A DNA stretch of 64,000 nt from Allomuricauda sp. GTDB lineage: Bacteria > Bacteroidota > Bacteroidia > Flavobacteriales > Flavobacteriaceae. The stretch is taken from contig NZ_JANQLX010000017.1 of the NCBI RefSeq assembly GCF_028280385.1, positions 1 through 64,000 on the forward strand. Reading direction: 5' to 3'. Shown here in pieces: positions 17,695-27,476 of this stretch. The translations under genes were made by a program, and so were the position numbers. Position 1 is the first letter of the stretch. The number at the start of each line of letters is the position of its first letter. Under the pieces are notes generated by a model. The model made no database searches. It had not been told where the DNA came from and saw only the letters and a list, made by a program, of their open reading frames with translations.

Positions 17695-18288
17695 TCACCA
17701 TCCGTAAAAGCCCTTAGGGGTAACTCCATTTAAGCGTAGATACACCACACATTGTCCTCTATGGTGGATGATGTGGTTCTCCATGGCATAAAACAGTCTC
17801 CAAACAGGAATGGTATCTCCCGCAAATTCACAATCGGAAAGCAACATTTCATCTGAAAGCTCTTCAATGGATTTGCGCACGAAGGCATACATATTTTTCA
17901 ATTCCTTTACCACATGCTCCTTGGTCATTTGCACCGGTAATTTGACGTTTTCGTAAGGATTTACCAGCCCAGAACGGGCGGCAAGTTGTCCACAAGTGTA
18001 CATTATACAATGCCGCCATTGCTCTGAAAAGGTCATTGCCTCATCTGTGTACTTAAAAGTGAAGTAATCAGGTGGCATTTGTTCCACATTTGTCATCGTC
18101 ATGGTTTCGGAACGGTGCCAAGCTGAAATCAGGTCTTTCCGAAGTTCCTTTACGGATTCTTGATCCGACGCTGACTTTATATCGGTTAGTGTGTGTTCTG
18201 ATTTTGAATTACCGCCATCCAATCTGCACCCTACTGCTGATAGGAGGCCAATGCCCAGTATGTTTTTTAAAAAAAGTGTCCGCTTCAT
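17695..18288 (-). CDS. DinB-family lipoprotein
   Basis: About 197 residues from the ATG at 18288, giving MKRTLFLKNILGIGLLSAVGC, a lipoprotein signal with the acylated Cys near position 21. An upstream start at 18411 would overlap the preceding gene and destroy the signal peptide. The remaining sequence is a DinB/YfiT-type four-helix bundle: one His in SEQWRHCIMY and a C-terminal pair in MENHIIHHRGQ supply the usual three-His metal site, and the end LNGVTPKGFYGW is typical of the family. DinB proteins include metal-dependent thiol transferases; the substrate here is unknown. It follows the CobW gene by 26 bp. Confidence 0.85.
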   Translation of the reverse strand: MKRTLFLKNILGIGLLSAVGCRLDGGNSKSEHTLTDIKSASDQESVKELRKDLISAWHRSETMTMTNVEQMPPDYFTFKYTDEAMTFSEQWRHCIMYTCGQLAARSGLVNPYENVKLPVQMTKEHVVKELKNMYAFVRKSIEELSDEMLLSDCEFAGDTIPVWRLFYAMENHIIHHRGQCVVYLRLNGVTPKGFYGW

Positions 18289-18313
18289 CTGTAATCGATT
18301 GTTGGTTGTCTTC

Positions 18314-19537
18314 TTATGGCAGAGCATAGGCCCTTTGTACCGGCCAGTCATCCTGATAACCGTCTTCCCATCGCGATGAAGCAAGTTCCTCTTCCGTTGC
18401 CAAACATGCATTGAGCTGGGACCTGATAAGTGTTTCGTCCATGTCCTGACCTATGAATACAATCTCATTTTTTCGGTCGCCAAATACGTGGTCCCAATGC
18501 ATTTCGATTTGTTTCTGATTCTCCAAAAATGCCATGTACTGTGTTCGCTGTTGGAAGGGCATGCTACTCCACCAAACACCTGCGCTGTCCGCCCTTAGGG
18601 AACCCCCTGCCTGACCCCAAATCAATGCTTGGGACGGCCGTGACGCAAGCCAAAAAAGTCCCTTGCTCCGGATGATGGTATTTGGAAACCCATGTTGGGC
18701 AAATTGCCAAAAGCGTTCAGGGTCAAAAGGTCTTTTACTTCTAAAAACAAAGGAGCTTATACCATATTCTTCCGTTTCCGGGGTGTGTTCCTCCTTGTTT
18801 AATTCCTCAATCCATCCTGCGCTTTGTTCCGCTTCTTCAAAATTGAAAAGACCGGTGTTCAGAATATCTTGGGAATTGATTTTACCAAATTGTGATTCAA
18901 TGATTTGTGCCGATGGGTTCAGTTTTCGAATAGTGGCCTGCAAGAGGCCTAATTGCTCCTCGGAAACCAAATCTGTCTTGTTTAGTACAATGACATTGGC
19001 AAACTCAATTTGGTCGGTAAGCAGGTTCACGATGGTCCGATAATCCCCTTCGATATCTGTGAGACTCCTATCCATCAGTGTTTCCGGACTTCCGAAATCC
19101 TTGAAAAAATTAAAGGCGTCCACAACGGTCACCATGGTGTCCACATAGCTAAAACGGGAAAGGTCAATATTGTTGTCCTCATCCACAAAGGAGAATGTTT
19201 GGGCCACGGGAATCGGTTCACTGATTCCGGTACTTTCAATGAGTAAGTAATCAAATCGGTTTTCCTTGGCGAGTCGCTCCACCTCTACCATCAAATCCTC
19301 TCTAAGGGTACAACAAATGCACCCATTGCTCATTTCCACCAATTTCTCCTCGGTACGGGAAAGGGTGTTCTCACTTTTTACCAATTCCGCGTCCACATTG
19401 ACTTCACTCATATCATTTACAATCACGGCCACTTTTAGGCCTTCTTTGTTGTGCAATACATGATTTAGCAATGTGGTCTTACCTGCGCCCAAAAAACCAC
19501 TGAGCACAGTTACCGGCAACTTTTTGTTGTTTGTCAT
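18314..19537 (-). CDS. CobW/COG0523 GTPase, putative zinc metallochaperone
   Basis: A 407-residue G3E-family GTPase. It has Walker [10 protein letters not shown] at 14-22, the metal-binding CICC at 73-76 (NGCICC), a conserved ESTGISEP switch segment, NKTD guanine-specificity motif (VVLNKTDLV) and the C-terminal CobW domain. The start at ATG 19537 gives the canonical beginning [16 protein letters not shown]; the longer frame to 19624 would run into the promoter. COG0523 proteins of this type (ZigA/YeiR-like) deliver zinc to client enzymes and are commonly repressed by Zur. A Zur-like inverted repeat overlaps the predicted promoter upstream. It is the first gene of an operon with DinB and carbonic-anhydrase-type proteins. 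Confidence 0.92.
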   Translation of the reverse strand: MTNNKKLPVTVLSGFLGAGKTTLLNHVLHNKEGLKVAVIVNDMSEVNVDAELVKSENTLSRTEEKLVEMSNGCICCTLREDLMVEVERLAKENRFDYLLIESTGISEPIPVAQTFSFVDEDNNIDLSRFSYVDTMVTVVDAFNFFKDFGSPETLMDRSLTDIEGDYRTIVNLLTDQIEFANVIVLNKTDLVSEEQLGLLQATIRKLNPSAQIIESQFGKINSQDILNTGLFNFEEAEQSAGWIEELNKEEHTPETEEYGISSFVFRSKRPFDPERFWQFAQHGFPNTIIRSKGLFWLASRPSQALIWGQAGGSLRADSAGVWWSSMPFQQRTQYMAFLENQKQIEMHWDHVFGDRKNEIVFIGQDMDETLIRSQLNACLATEEELASSRWEDGYQDDWPVQRAYALP

Positions 19538-19606
19538 CTTTTTAATTGCGTTTGGGAAATGCATAGCTTCAGGATACAAATCCTGGCTAAATGCAACTCG
19601 GTCGTA

Positions 19607-19635
19607 AAAATATATGAAAAACACAATAAATGCAA
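19607..19635 (-). promoter_or_regulatory. Predicted promoter of the CobW operon
   Basis: On the minus strand TATATTTT (19607-19614) fits the Bacteroidota -7 element TAnnTTTG in seven of eight positions. TTG (19633-19635), 18 bp upstream, serves as the -33 element and lies inside the inverted repeat 19628-19648. Transcription would begin near 19600, giving a leader of about 60 bases. Confidence 0.5.
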
Positions 19636-19648
19636 CTTAGTTGCATTT
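19628..19648. promoter_or_regulatory. Putative Zur operator (9-3-9 inverted repeat)
   Basis: AAATGCAAC and GTTGCATTT form a perfect 9-bp inverted repeat around a 3-bp centre, the size and symmetry of a Fur/Zur-family operator. It covers the -33 element of the predicted promoter of the COG0523 gene, the usual place for repression. A second, one-sided copy of AAATGCAAC lies at 19589-19597, just beyond the predicted transcription start. Assignment to Zur rather than another regulator follows from the zinc chaperone gene downstream. Confidence 0.6.
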
Positions 19649-19734
19649 AAGCAAGAAGTTAACCCTATAATTCCATGGAAGGACTTTTAAATCTCTAGAT
19701 GGATGTAAACTAAAAAGTCAGTGAAATGTTCCGA

Positions 19735-21438
19735 TCAGTAACCTGCAGCCTGCCCATCTTTACGGCTCTCGGAAGCTCCGTGATAGACCTTGTTTTCATC
19801 ATCCCATAATATGGCTTGATAACCTCCGTAAATGCCACGCGCCATGCCCATTCTATGGCCCTTGTCCATCAATCCCCGGATGGTTGAATAGGGTATCCCG
19901 GATTCTGTGCGTATCAACCCCGTGTTCTCCGTAGTGGCTCCCATGGGGCTAGCTCCTCCCGTGTGGTCCCATCTTGGGGCATCACCCGCTTCCTGGATGT
20001 TCATTCCAAAATCCACAAGGTTCATTACAATTTGCGTATGGCCCATGGGTTGGAAATCGCCTCCCATCACCCCGAAACTGACGAAGGGTTTGCCATCCTT
20101 GGTGATAAAAGCTGGAATTATGGTATGAAATGGACGTTTGCCCGGTTCGTAGGTATTGGCTTGTCCACGCTTAAGACTGAAGAGCTCCCCACGATCCTGT
20201 AGCATAAAGCCCAATTTGGGCGGCGCCATTCCGGAGCCCATCCCGCGATAGTTACTTTGTATTAAGGAAATCATGGTTCCTTCCTTGTCTGCCACGGTCA
20301 TATAAATAGTTTCCCCAGCCGAGATTTCCCCTGCAGAATAAGTCCCTGCCCGCTTGCCAATCTGTGCCCTTCGCGCATTGGCGTAGTCTTCCGAAAGCAG
20401 CTCTTCCACGGGAACATCAAAAAAGTCCATATCGGCATAGTATTTGGCGCGATCCTCAAAGGCCAATTTTTTGGCCTCGGTAAAAAGGTGCAAGTGCTCC
20501 GCACTGCCAAATGCTATATTGGAAAAATCGTACCCCTTCAAAATCTGTAACATCTGAAGTGCAGCTATCCCCTGACCATTTGGTGGAAGTTCCCAAACAT
20601 CGTATCCCCTGTAATTGATGGATACCGGTTCTACCCACTGGGACTTATGGGCTGCCAAATCTTTGGCTGACAGAAAGCCCCCTTGTTCCTTGATGAACTT
20701 CTCTATGGTTTTTGCGATATCGCCTTTGTAATAGGCATCCCTTCCCCCTTCAGCAATTTTGCGATAGGTATTGGCCAAATAGGGGTTTTTATAAACTTCG
20801 CCTTCCGCGGGTAGCTTTCCACCATTCTGTGTTTTGTAGGTATCCTCAATGTTCGGAAACCCTTTGGATTCAAAAAAGGGAATGGTACGTTGCATATACC
20901 AGGCAATAAGTTCCGTCAACGGAAAACCTTTTTCGGCATAGTCAATGGCCGGAGCAAGAATTTCCGTCATTGGCTTTGTCCCAAATTTTTGATGCAACTC
21001 AAACCAACCATCAACGGCTCCCGGCACGCTTACCGGTAAGGGTCCGTGGGATGGAATTTTGGCCATGCCTTCTTTTTCAAAATATTCCAGGGTAAGTTTT
21101 TGTGGCGAACGTCCACTGGCATTTAACCCGTAAAGCTTTTTTGTTTTTGCATCCCAGACAATGGCAAACAAATCCCCTCCAATACCACAGCCAGTGGGTT
21201 CCATCAATCCTAGGGCTGCATTTGCCGCAATGGCCGCATCTATGGCATTTCCGCCGTCTTTTAAGATATCGAGGCCTATCTGGGTGGCCAGCGGATGACT
21301 GGTTGCCACCATGCCATTTTGACCCAGTACCACCGAACGTGTGGCAAAAGGCTCACCGGTAATCCGATCTTGGGCAGTGCCAAAATGTGCTATGGTTAAA
21401 AGAACAAATACAGAACAAAGTAAATTTTTCATCATCAT
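19735..21438 (-). CDS. ggt: Gamma-glutamyltransferase
   Basis: About 567 residues, an N-terminal nucleophile hydrolase that cleaves glutathione and other gamma-glutamyl compounds and is autoprocessed into two subunits. The mature small subunit should start at the Thr of GETIYMTVADKEG (about residue 377); the segments GGNAIDAAIAANAALGL, EPTGCGIGGD and GMGSGMAPP are also typical. The signal peptide starts at ATG 21438 (MMMKNLLCSVFVLLTIAHFGTA), preceded by AGGAG about nine bases upstream, so this start is preferred to the upstream TTG. Periplasmic or exported location is expected. It lies upstream of the CobW operon but has its own upstream region. Confidence 0.94.
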   Translation of the reverse strand: MMMKNLLCSVFVLLTIAHFGTAQDRITGEPFATRSVVLGQNGMVATSHPLATQIGLDILKDGGNAIDAAIAANAALGLMEPTGCGIGGDLFAIVWDAKTKKLYGLNASGRSPQKLTLEYFEKEGMAKIPSHGPLPVSVPGAVDGWFELHQKFGTKPMTEILAPAIDYAEKGFPLTELIAWYMQRTIPFFESKGFPNIEDTYKTQNGGKLPAEGEVYKNPYLANTYRKIAEGGRDAYYKGDIAKTIEKFIKEQGGFLSAKDLAAHKSQWVEPVSINYRGYDVWELPPNGQGIAALQMLQILKGYDFSNIAFGSAEHLHLFTEAKKLAFEDRAKYYADMDFFDVPVEELLSEDYANARRAQIGKRAGTYSAGEISAGETIYMTVADKEGTMISLIQSNYRGMGSGMAPPKLGFMLQDRGELFSLKRGQANTYEPGKRPFHTIIPAFITKDGKPFVSFGVMGGDFQPMGHTQIVMNLVDFGMNIQEAGDAPRWDHTGGASPMGATTENTGLIRTESGIPYSTIRGLMDKGHRMGMARGIYGGYQAILWDDENKVYHGASESRKDGQAAGY

Positions 21439-21569
21439 TTTTTTTCTGCTCCTAAAGTACAAAAATTGGAGTCGGGTATTTTTCCTATATCCTAGAATAA
21501 AACAAATAAGGTCTTTCCCATTTTTCAGAAAAAGACCTTACGTTATATCGTTAAAAGGATCTAACCTGC

Positions 21570-22382
21570 TTAATCCGTCAAAGTCACGGTGCGGGTCACC
21601 TTATTGAATGGTCCAGGTATGGCATTCCCTTCGGCATCCATCAACTCCAAAGTGATGGTAACCTCCCCTTTAGGCAATCCTTGAATCACATGGGGAGCCC
21701 ATTCTGCAATTGTAAACGTCTCGCCATTTATTGTTGCTTTTACCTTGTTCCCATCTTCAGAAAGTGTGGTGTTCAACACAAAAAAGTCGAGCATAAGATT
21801 TTCCGTGTCCTTTCCTTTATAAGTCCCTTTGGGGCGACTGTAGATCAAGGTAGGCGCCTCCATGTCCAAGCCTAGGGAATCTGTGGCGTTTGGACCAATT
21901 TCAAGCTTTTTGACCACCACTGAATTTTCATTTTTTACCGATTCGTGGTAGGATCGGCTCAAAAAAGCGACCAAATGATGTACTCCATTGGGAATCTCCT
22001 TGGCAAATGCTGGTTCGTAATGGGCGGAATACGGTTGGTTGTTCAGAATAAAGTGGATATGTTGTCCTTTGCCGGAATTCGCTAAACGTTCTGCATTGGG
22101 TCCTTCCGTTTGTGCGCCCAATTCGTAATCATTGACTGTAAAAGAGAAGCTGACCTCTCCCCTTTCAGCAATTGTGGTGTTACTGGGTGCATCCAATTGC
22201 AATACGGCATCTGCGTAGGCAAGGGAACCTTCCAATTTTTCCAGGGTGATTTTGGGTTGCTCAACTTCAACCGATACCACTTCTTCGGTTTCTGTGTTTT
22301 CCTTTTTTTGTTGCTTGCAAGAGACCATTACAACGGTCAAGAGCAGCAATGTGGCAAGTACATTTGGAGTTTTTAGTGTCAT
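21570..22382 (-). CDS. Lipoprotein of unknown function, beta-sandwich type
   Basis: About 270 residues from ATG 22382. The first residues form a lipoprotein signal with Cys near position 21 (TVVMVSCKQQ), then a charged linker rich in Glu and Val, then a domain rich in beta strands with segments such as GKGQHIHFILNNQPYSAHYEP and GVHHLVAFLSRSYHESVK. The latter resemble Ig-like or fibronectin-type sandwich domains. I do not recognise a catalytic motif. The two His-rich strands could bind a ligand or metal. It is 131 bp upstream of ggt on the same strand and may be co-transcribed. Confidence 0.8.
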   Translation of the reverse strand: MTLKTPNVLATLLLLTVVMVSCKQQKKENTETEEVVSVEVEQPKITLEKLEGSLAYADAVLQLDAPSNTTIAERGEVSFSFTVNDYELGAQTEGPNAERLANSGKGQHIHFILNNQPYSAHYEPAFAKEIPNGVHHLVAFLSRSYHESVKNENSVVVKKLEIGPNATDSLGLDMEAPTLIYSRPKGTYKGKDTENLMLDFFVLNTTLSEDGNKVKATINGETFTIAEWAPHVIQGLPKGEVTITLELMDAEGNAIPGPFNKVTRTVTLTD

Positions 22383-22748
22383 TTCTATTGTTTTTGTGTT
22401 ATTGAATGATTCATGCGTGATTCTACTTTGGTCAAAAATTACCAAAACTAGAGGTTCCGTATAACCCTAGTATTTACAACTTTTTGGTATCTGGAACAAA
22501 ACAAACTTACTAAAATCACAAAGAGCCTTGGGCATGCTTTTTGGAAAATTTGCGCATATAACTTTCTAAGCCGTATTGACCCGTTGGCAGGAAATGAAAA
22601 AAACTTTCACCAAGGGTATACAAAACACGGAAATAATACGTTGTAAGTAAATACCTACGCAAACAGATAACTTACCAGCAACTAAACCTATTACTACGCG
22701 CTCATTGGGTTCATGAATCAGTTCGTGAAAAGTGATTAACAAAAACCA
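22383..22748. other. Divergent intergenic region upstream of the phosphorelay operon
   Basis: About 365 bp between a minus-strand lipoprotein gene and the plus-strand hybrid kinase gene. No coding region is apparent. It must hold two divergent promoters, neither of which matches the Bacteroidota consensus well enough to place. An imperfect inverted repeat, 22447-22456 against 22463-22471, forms a short stem with a six-base loop and one bulge. Confidence 0.5.
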
Positions 22749-25700
22749 ATGAACATGTATACCAAGCGTATGGAAAATCAGATGACGGGACTTCCCGGAC
22801 ATCTCACGCTTAGAGCACGACTTTTTGCCACAATCTTTCTTTTATCCACTGTTGCCCTAATCCTATTGGCAAGTTTAAACCCTACAGACGGGGATTCATC
22901 CTATTGGGCATTCGGACTAGGCTTTGGACTACCCCTGTTGTTCTCTGCCCTGTTGGCATACAAATATGCAAGGGAGCAATACGCAACCATCCGGCAACTA
23001 ACCCAAAGTGATGCGGAAGGTCGGGCTATTTTGGAGAGTGCCTCGGACTGCATCATTACCATGGAGAAAGACCGGACCATCAGAACCTTTAACAAGGCGG
23101 CCGAATCCTTGTTCCAATACAATGCCCAGGAAATCGTAGGAAAAAATTTAAGCCACCTGCTTGTCCATCAACTTCCGGATATCACCGCCGAAAATGAAGA
23201 AGCGGGCAATGAATCCGCGAGCAATAACCATCAGGAAGTAAATGGCAAAAGAAAAGATGGGAGCATCATCCCAATTCGCTTGTCCATTACGGAGGCAACC
23301 GTACAATCAAACACCATACTGACGGCCATTGTTCGGGACTTGACCGAGGAATTACAGCAAAAAGCGGAAATTGACAAAAGAACCAAGAAGATTGAAGACC
23401 AAAGCTGGATAAAATCAGCCATTTCCCAGGTATATGAAGTAACCAAAGGGGTTCAAGACATCTATATCCTTACCACAATTTTGAGTGGTGCCATCAGTAA
23501 GCTTTTAAAAGCTTCCGTGGGTACCTTTTATCTCAGTGAACATCTCTTTGACCCGGATTCAAAACAACTCAAACTATACGGCAGTTACGCCTTTAAAAAC
23601 ACCTCTGCCCTTCCTCAGTGCATATCTCCCGGCGAGGGACTGGTGGGACAATGTGCCCTTGAAGGGAATCCAATCACTCTGACCTCCATTCCGGAGGATT
23701 ACTTGGAAATCAACTCCAGTGCAGGTAAAACCATTCCAAAGGAAATCACCATCGTGCCCGTTAAACACAATAAAGAAGTCATTGGAGTGATGGAGTTTGG
23801 CACCACAACTGCCCTCACAGAAATCCAACGGGAATTTGCCAACGAAATTTGCGCCTCCATCGGTATTATCATCAAGGGGGTTGTGGAACGGGCCAAAACC
23901 GAGGAGCTTTCCATTGAGATTAACAACCAAATATCTGCTATTAACCGTTCCAATGCCGCCATTGAATTTGATTTGGAAGGGAATGTGCTTACCGCGAACG
24001 CTCTTTTCTTGGAGCTAATGGGATATACCTTGGAAGAAATCAAGGGCAAGCACCATAAAATCTTCGTGGACCCCGAATATGCCAAAACCAAGGAATACAA
24101 GGAATTTTGGCAGGAAATTAAAACGGGACAGTTTAAGCAAGGGGAATTTGAGCGCAGACGAAGGAACCAAAAACCAGTTTGGATACAAGGCTCCTATAAT
24201 CCCGTATTCAATGCCGAGGGAGACCCTTACAAAATCCTCAAAATTGCGGTAGACATTACAGAGCAGAAAGAGATACAATTTGAAGTACAAAAACAAAAGG
24301 AAATTGTGGAGGCCCAAGAAGAGGAACTCAGGGTGTCCAACGAGGAGTTAACCAAGCAAGCAAGCCTGCTACAGGCTTCGGAAGAAGAATTGAGGCAGCA
24401 ACAAGAGGAGTTGGAAAAAGCCAATGTCCTATTGGAAGAAAAAGCCCAGCAACTGGAGGAGCAACATTTGAGCATGGTAGATAAAAACCGTTCGTTGGAG
24501 CAGGCCCAGGCCGCCTTGGTACTTAAAACCGAAGAATTGGAAAAAAGTGGGCGGTACAAATCAGAGTTTTTGGCCAACATGTCCCATGAGCTCCGCACCC
24601 CTTTGAACAGTGTTATCATACTTTCCAAATTACTTGAAGATAATAAGGCCAACAACCTTTCGGATAAGCAAATAGAGTTTGCCCAGATTATAAACAAATC
24701 TGGTGAGGACTTACTTGCATTAATCAATGAGGTTCTTGATCTGGCCAAAGTGGAATCGGGCAAAATTGAGCTTGAAATTGAAGCGCACAACCTGCGTTCC
24801 TACGCTGAGGAAAGTCAAAAGACATTCTTGGCCATAGCAGAGGATAAAAATGTAAGCTTTGCCCTGGAATACGATGATAAACTCCCTGAACGTTTTGTGA
24901 CCGATACACAAAGGCTGAATCAAGTAGTCAAAAACCTTTTGAGCAATGCCTTTAAGTTCACCAAGACCAAGGGAAAAGTTACCCTGGCATTTAAAAACAG
25001 TAAGGCCTTACCAAAGTTTTCCAGTCCTACCCTGTTAAAGGAGGAGCAAGTCCTTCAAATTTCCGTGACCGATACCGGAATTGGCATAGCTCCAGAAAAA
25101 TTGGGCTCCATATTTGAGGCCTTTGTTCAAGAAGACGGCACCACGCAAAGGAAGTATGGAGGTACCGGATTAGGGCTTAGTATTTCCAAGGAATTGGTGA
25201 AGTTGTTAGGGGGCGAAATCTTTGTGGAAAGTCAATTGGGACAAGGGTCCACTTTCTCCCTGTTTCTACCCTTTGATTGCTCCGAAACGATTCTGGAAGG
25301 TCTGCAAACAAAAGAAAATGTACTAAAACAGGAAGAAACTGATTCTGCACAAACAGAGGTGCCAGTTGTTGAGGCAGAATCAACCAATGAGACTGAAATC
25401 AAAAACAAAAAACAGCTAACATTGGAAGCGGTCGTCGCTGACGACCGAGATCAACTGGACCAGGAGGACCCAGTGATTCTAGTGGTTGAAGATGACCTCC
25501 AATTCGCCAAAGTCCTATTGGACCAAGCTAGGGACAATGGCTTTAAGGTTGTAGTGACCAATCAAGGGGACAAAGCATTGCAGCACGTGGAACATTTTAA
25601 ACCCATAGCCATCATTTTGGACATGCAACTCCCTGTGATGGATGGTTGGACCGTTCTTAAAAAATTAAAAGCAAACCCTGACCTTGCCCATATTCCTGTG

Positions 25701-26630
25701 CATATTATATCAGGCATAGATAAAACCAAATTGGGTCTGGAACTTGGAGCGGTTGAATATCTTGTTAAACCCATTGCCTTGGAAACCTTGGAACGCACAT
25801 TTGCCAGCATTTCCAAATCCGTTGTGGGTCCTGATGTAAGAAAAGTGTTGATCATTGAGGATGATGAATCCAATAACCAGGCCTTACAGGAAATGGTAAA
25901 GAGCAAACGCCTGGAGGCCCTGCCTGCCAAAAATGCCAAGGATGCCAGGAAATTGTTCAAATCCGAACAACCGGATTTGGTGGTGTTGGATTTAGGTCTT
26001 CCGGACATTGATGGCATTGAACTTCTCGGGGAACTTAAGTCCCAAAAGAAGGAAATACCGGTTATTGTCTTTACCGGACGGGAACTTACCAAAAAGGAGC
26101 TCAAGCAAATAGAACGGCATCAAGACACTTCCGTGGTCCTGAAAACCACCAAATCCTATGATAGATTATCCGAAGAAACGGAGCTCTTCCTAAACATGCT
26201 CAATGCCACCCAAACCGAGTATCCCGTGCTACCGCCAAAGGAATTCAATTCCGAGGATATCATCAAAGACAAAAGAATCCTGATCGTGGATGATGACATG
26301 CGAAACATCTATGCCCTGGAAACCGTATTGGAAGCGGAACAAGTACAGGTCACGGTGGCCACCAATGGTGCCGAAGCGGTTGAAGAGGTCAAAAATGGAA
26401 CATTTGATGCAGTATTGATGGACATCATGATGCCGGTTATGGATGGCTACGAGGCCACAAAGCAAATTAGGGAATTGGGACACAAAAAACTGCCCATAAT
26501 TGCCTTAACGGCCAAAGCCATGAAAGGTGACCGCGAAAAATGTCTCGAAGCCGGGGTGAGCGATTATATGTCCAAGCCTTTGGACGTGGAAAAATTGATG
26601 TCCCTATTAAAAGTATGGCTCTATAACTAA
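22749..26630 (+). CDS. Hybrid sensor histidine kinase (PAS-GAF-PAS-HK-REC-REC-REC)
   Basis: A 1293-residue membrane sensor. Two N-terminal membrane helices (about 26-44 and 52-68) with almost no periplasmic loop are followed by a PAS domain (about 85-200), a GAF domain (about 225-375), a second PAS domain (about 385-500) and a coiled coil (about 505-600). Next come HisKA with phosphorylated H613 (MSHELRTP), an HATPase domain with DTGIGI and GTGLGL, and three receiver domains starting at about 908, 1031 and 1175. REC3 has the clear DIMMPVMDGYEA motif. The layout suits cytoplasmic sensing of a small molecule or redox state. The stop overlaps the CheR start by one base (TAATG), so the two are coupled. 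Confidence 0.94.
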   Translation: MNMYTKRMENQMTGLPGHLTLRARLFATIFLLSTVALILLASLNPTDGDSSYWAFGLGFGLPLLFSALLAYKYAREQYATIRQLTQSDAEGRAILESASDCIITMEKDRTIRTFNKAAESLFQYNAQEIVGKNLSHLLVHQLPDITAENEEAGNESASNNHQEVNGKRKDGSIIPIRLSITEATVQSNTILTAIVRDLTEELQQKAEIDKRTKKIEDQSWIKSAISQVYEVTKGVQDIYILTTILSGAISKLLKASVGTFYLSEHLFDPDSKQLKLYGSYAFKNTSALPQCISPGEGLVGQCALEGNPITLTSIPEDYLEINSSAGKTIPKEITIVPVKHNKEVIGVMEFGTTTALTEIQREFANEICASIGIIIKGVVERAKTEELSIEINNQISAINRSNAAIEFDLEGNVLTANALFLELMGYTLEEIKGKHHKIFVDPEYAKTKEYKEFWQEIKTGQFKQGEFERRRRNQKPVWIQGSYNPVFNAEGDPYKILKIAVDITEQKEIQFEVQKQKEIVEAQEEELRVSNEELTKQASLLQASEEELRQQQEELEKANVLLEEKAQQLEEQHLSMVDKNRSLEQAQAALVLKTEELEKSGRYKSEFLANMSHELRTPLNSVIILSKLLEDNKANNLSDKQIEFAQIINKSGEDLLALINEVLDLAKVESGKIELEIEAHNLRSYAEESQKTFLAIAEDKNVSFALEYDDKLPERFVTDTQRLNQVVKNLLSNAFKFTKTKGKVTLAFKNSKALPKFSSPTLLKEEQVLQISVTDTGIGIAPEKLGSIFEAFVQEDGTTQRKYGGTGLGLSISKELVKLLGGEIFVESQLGQGSTFSLFLPFDCSETILEGLQTKENVLKQEETDSAQTEVPVVEAESTNETEIKNKKQLTLEAVVADDRDQLDQEDPVILVVEDDLQFAKVLLDQARDNGFKVVVTNQGDKALQHVEHFKPIAIILDMQLPVMDGWTVLKKLKANPDLAHIPVHIISGIDKTKLGLELGAVEYLVKPIALETLERTFASISKSVVGPDVRKVLIIEDDESNNQALQEMVKSKRLEALPAKNAKDARKLFKSEQPDLVVLDLGLPDIDGIELLGELKSQKKEIPVIVFTGRELTKKELKQIERHQDTSVVLKTTKSYDRLSEETELFLNMLNATQTEYPVLPPKEFNSEDIIKDKRILIVDDDMRNIYALETVLEAEQVQVTVATNGAEAVEEVKNGTFDAVLMDIMMPVMDGYEATKQIRELGHKKLPIIALTAKAMKGDREKCLEAGVSDYMSKPLDVEKLMSLLKVWLYN

Positions 26631-27457
26631 TGGATACGCTTCTGGAAATATCGGAAAACGAGCTGGATGATTTTATCCAGATCTCCAACAGGTTGTACGA
26701 CTTGGATTTTTCTGGCTATGCCCAGGAATCGTTGCGCAGGCGCGTCTTGCGGCTCATGAGATTAAAGTCGTGCGATTCCTTTACGGCTTTCAAATACTAT
26801 TTGGCCAATGAAAGTCTTACCGATTCCGATTTGCTAAACGAGATCACAGTAAACACCACGGAGATGTTCCGAGACCATGAAGTCTTCAAATTTATAAAGG
26901 ACGACATCTTTGGTGTTCTGGAAACCTATCCTGAAATCAATATTTGGCATGCCGGATGCTCCACAGGAGAGGAACCTTTGAGCCTCGCAATTCTTTTGAA
27001 GGAATCCAAGCTGTTGAAAAGAACCGTACAGTATTGCACGGATATCAATTCAGAGGTGCTTGCCACAGCAAAAAAAGGAATCTACGATCTAAAGGAAATG
27101 AAGGAATATTCGAAGAATTACCTCAAGTCCGGCGGAGAATTTTCACTTTCCGATTATTACGTGGCACAATACGGCAAAGTAAAAATGCATTCTGACCTGG
27201 GCAAGAACATGCTATTTAGCAAGCATAATTTGGTCAATGGCTCTTCCTTTAACCAAATGCACCTGATCATGTGCCGTAATGTATTTATTTACCTGACCAA
27301 CAAACAGCAGAACCAGGTACTACGGTTATTCGTGGATAGTTTGGTGCCACGGGGCTACTTGGTCTTGGGGGCAAAGGAAAGCGCAGTGTTTTCGCCTGTG
27401 CTGAACGAATTGGAAGTGGTTAACAGCAAACTTAAAATCTATCGAAAGAAAAATTGA
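26630..27457 (+). CDS. CheR-type glutamate methyltransferase
   Basis: A 275-residue CheR homologue with the N-terminal helical domain (QESLRRRVLRLM, a basic helix) and a SAM-binding domain with HAGCSTGEEPLSLA (motif I), TDINSEVLATAKKGIYD and MCRNVFIYL near residue 215. CheR methylates glutamates of chemoreceptors with S-adenosylmethionine. No chemoreceptor, CheA or CheW is in the window, and the gene is locked between two hybrid kinases, so the substrate is more likely a signalling protein such as the coiled-coil region of the neighbouring kinases. That is inference from context. Confidence 0.93.
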   Translation: MDTLLEISENELDDFIQISNRLYDLDFSGYAQESLRRRVLRLMRLKSCDSFTAFKYYLANESLTDSDLLNEITVNTTEMFRDHEVFKFIKDDIFGVLETYPEINIWHAGCSTGEEPLSLAILLKESKLLKRTVQYCTDINSEVLATAKKGIYDLKEMKEYSKNYLKSGGEFSLSDYYVAQYGKVKMHSDLGKNMLFSKHNLVNGSSFNQMHLIMCRNVFIYLTNKQQNQVLRLFVDSLVPRGYLVLGAKESAVFSPVLNELEVVNSKLKIYRKKN

Positions 27458-27476
27458 ACATATAAAGTCTAGGGTA

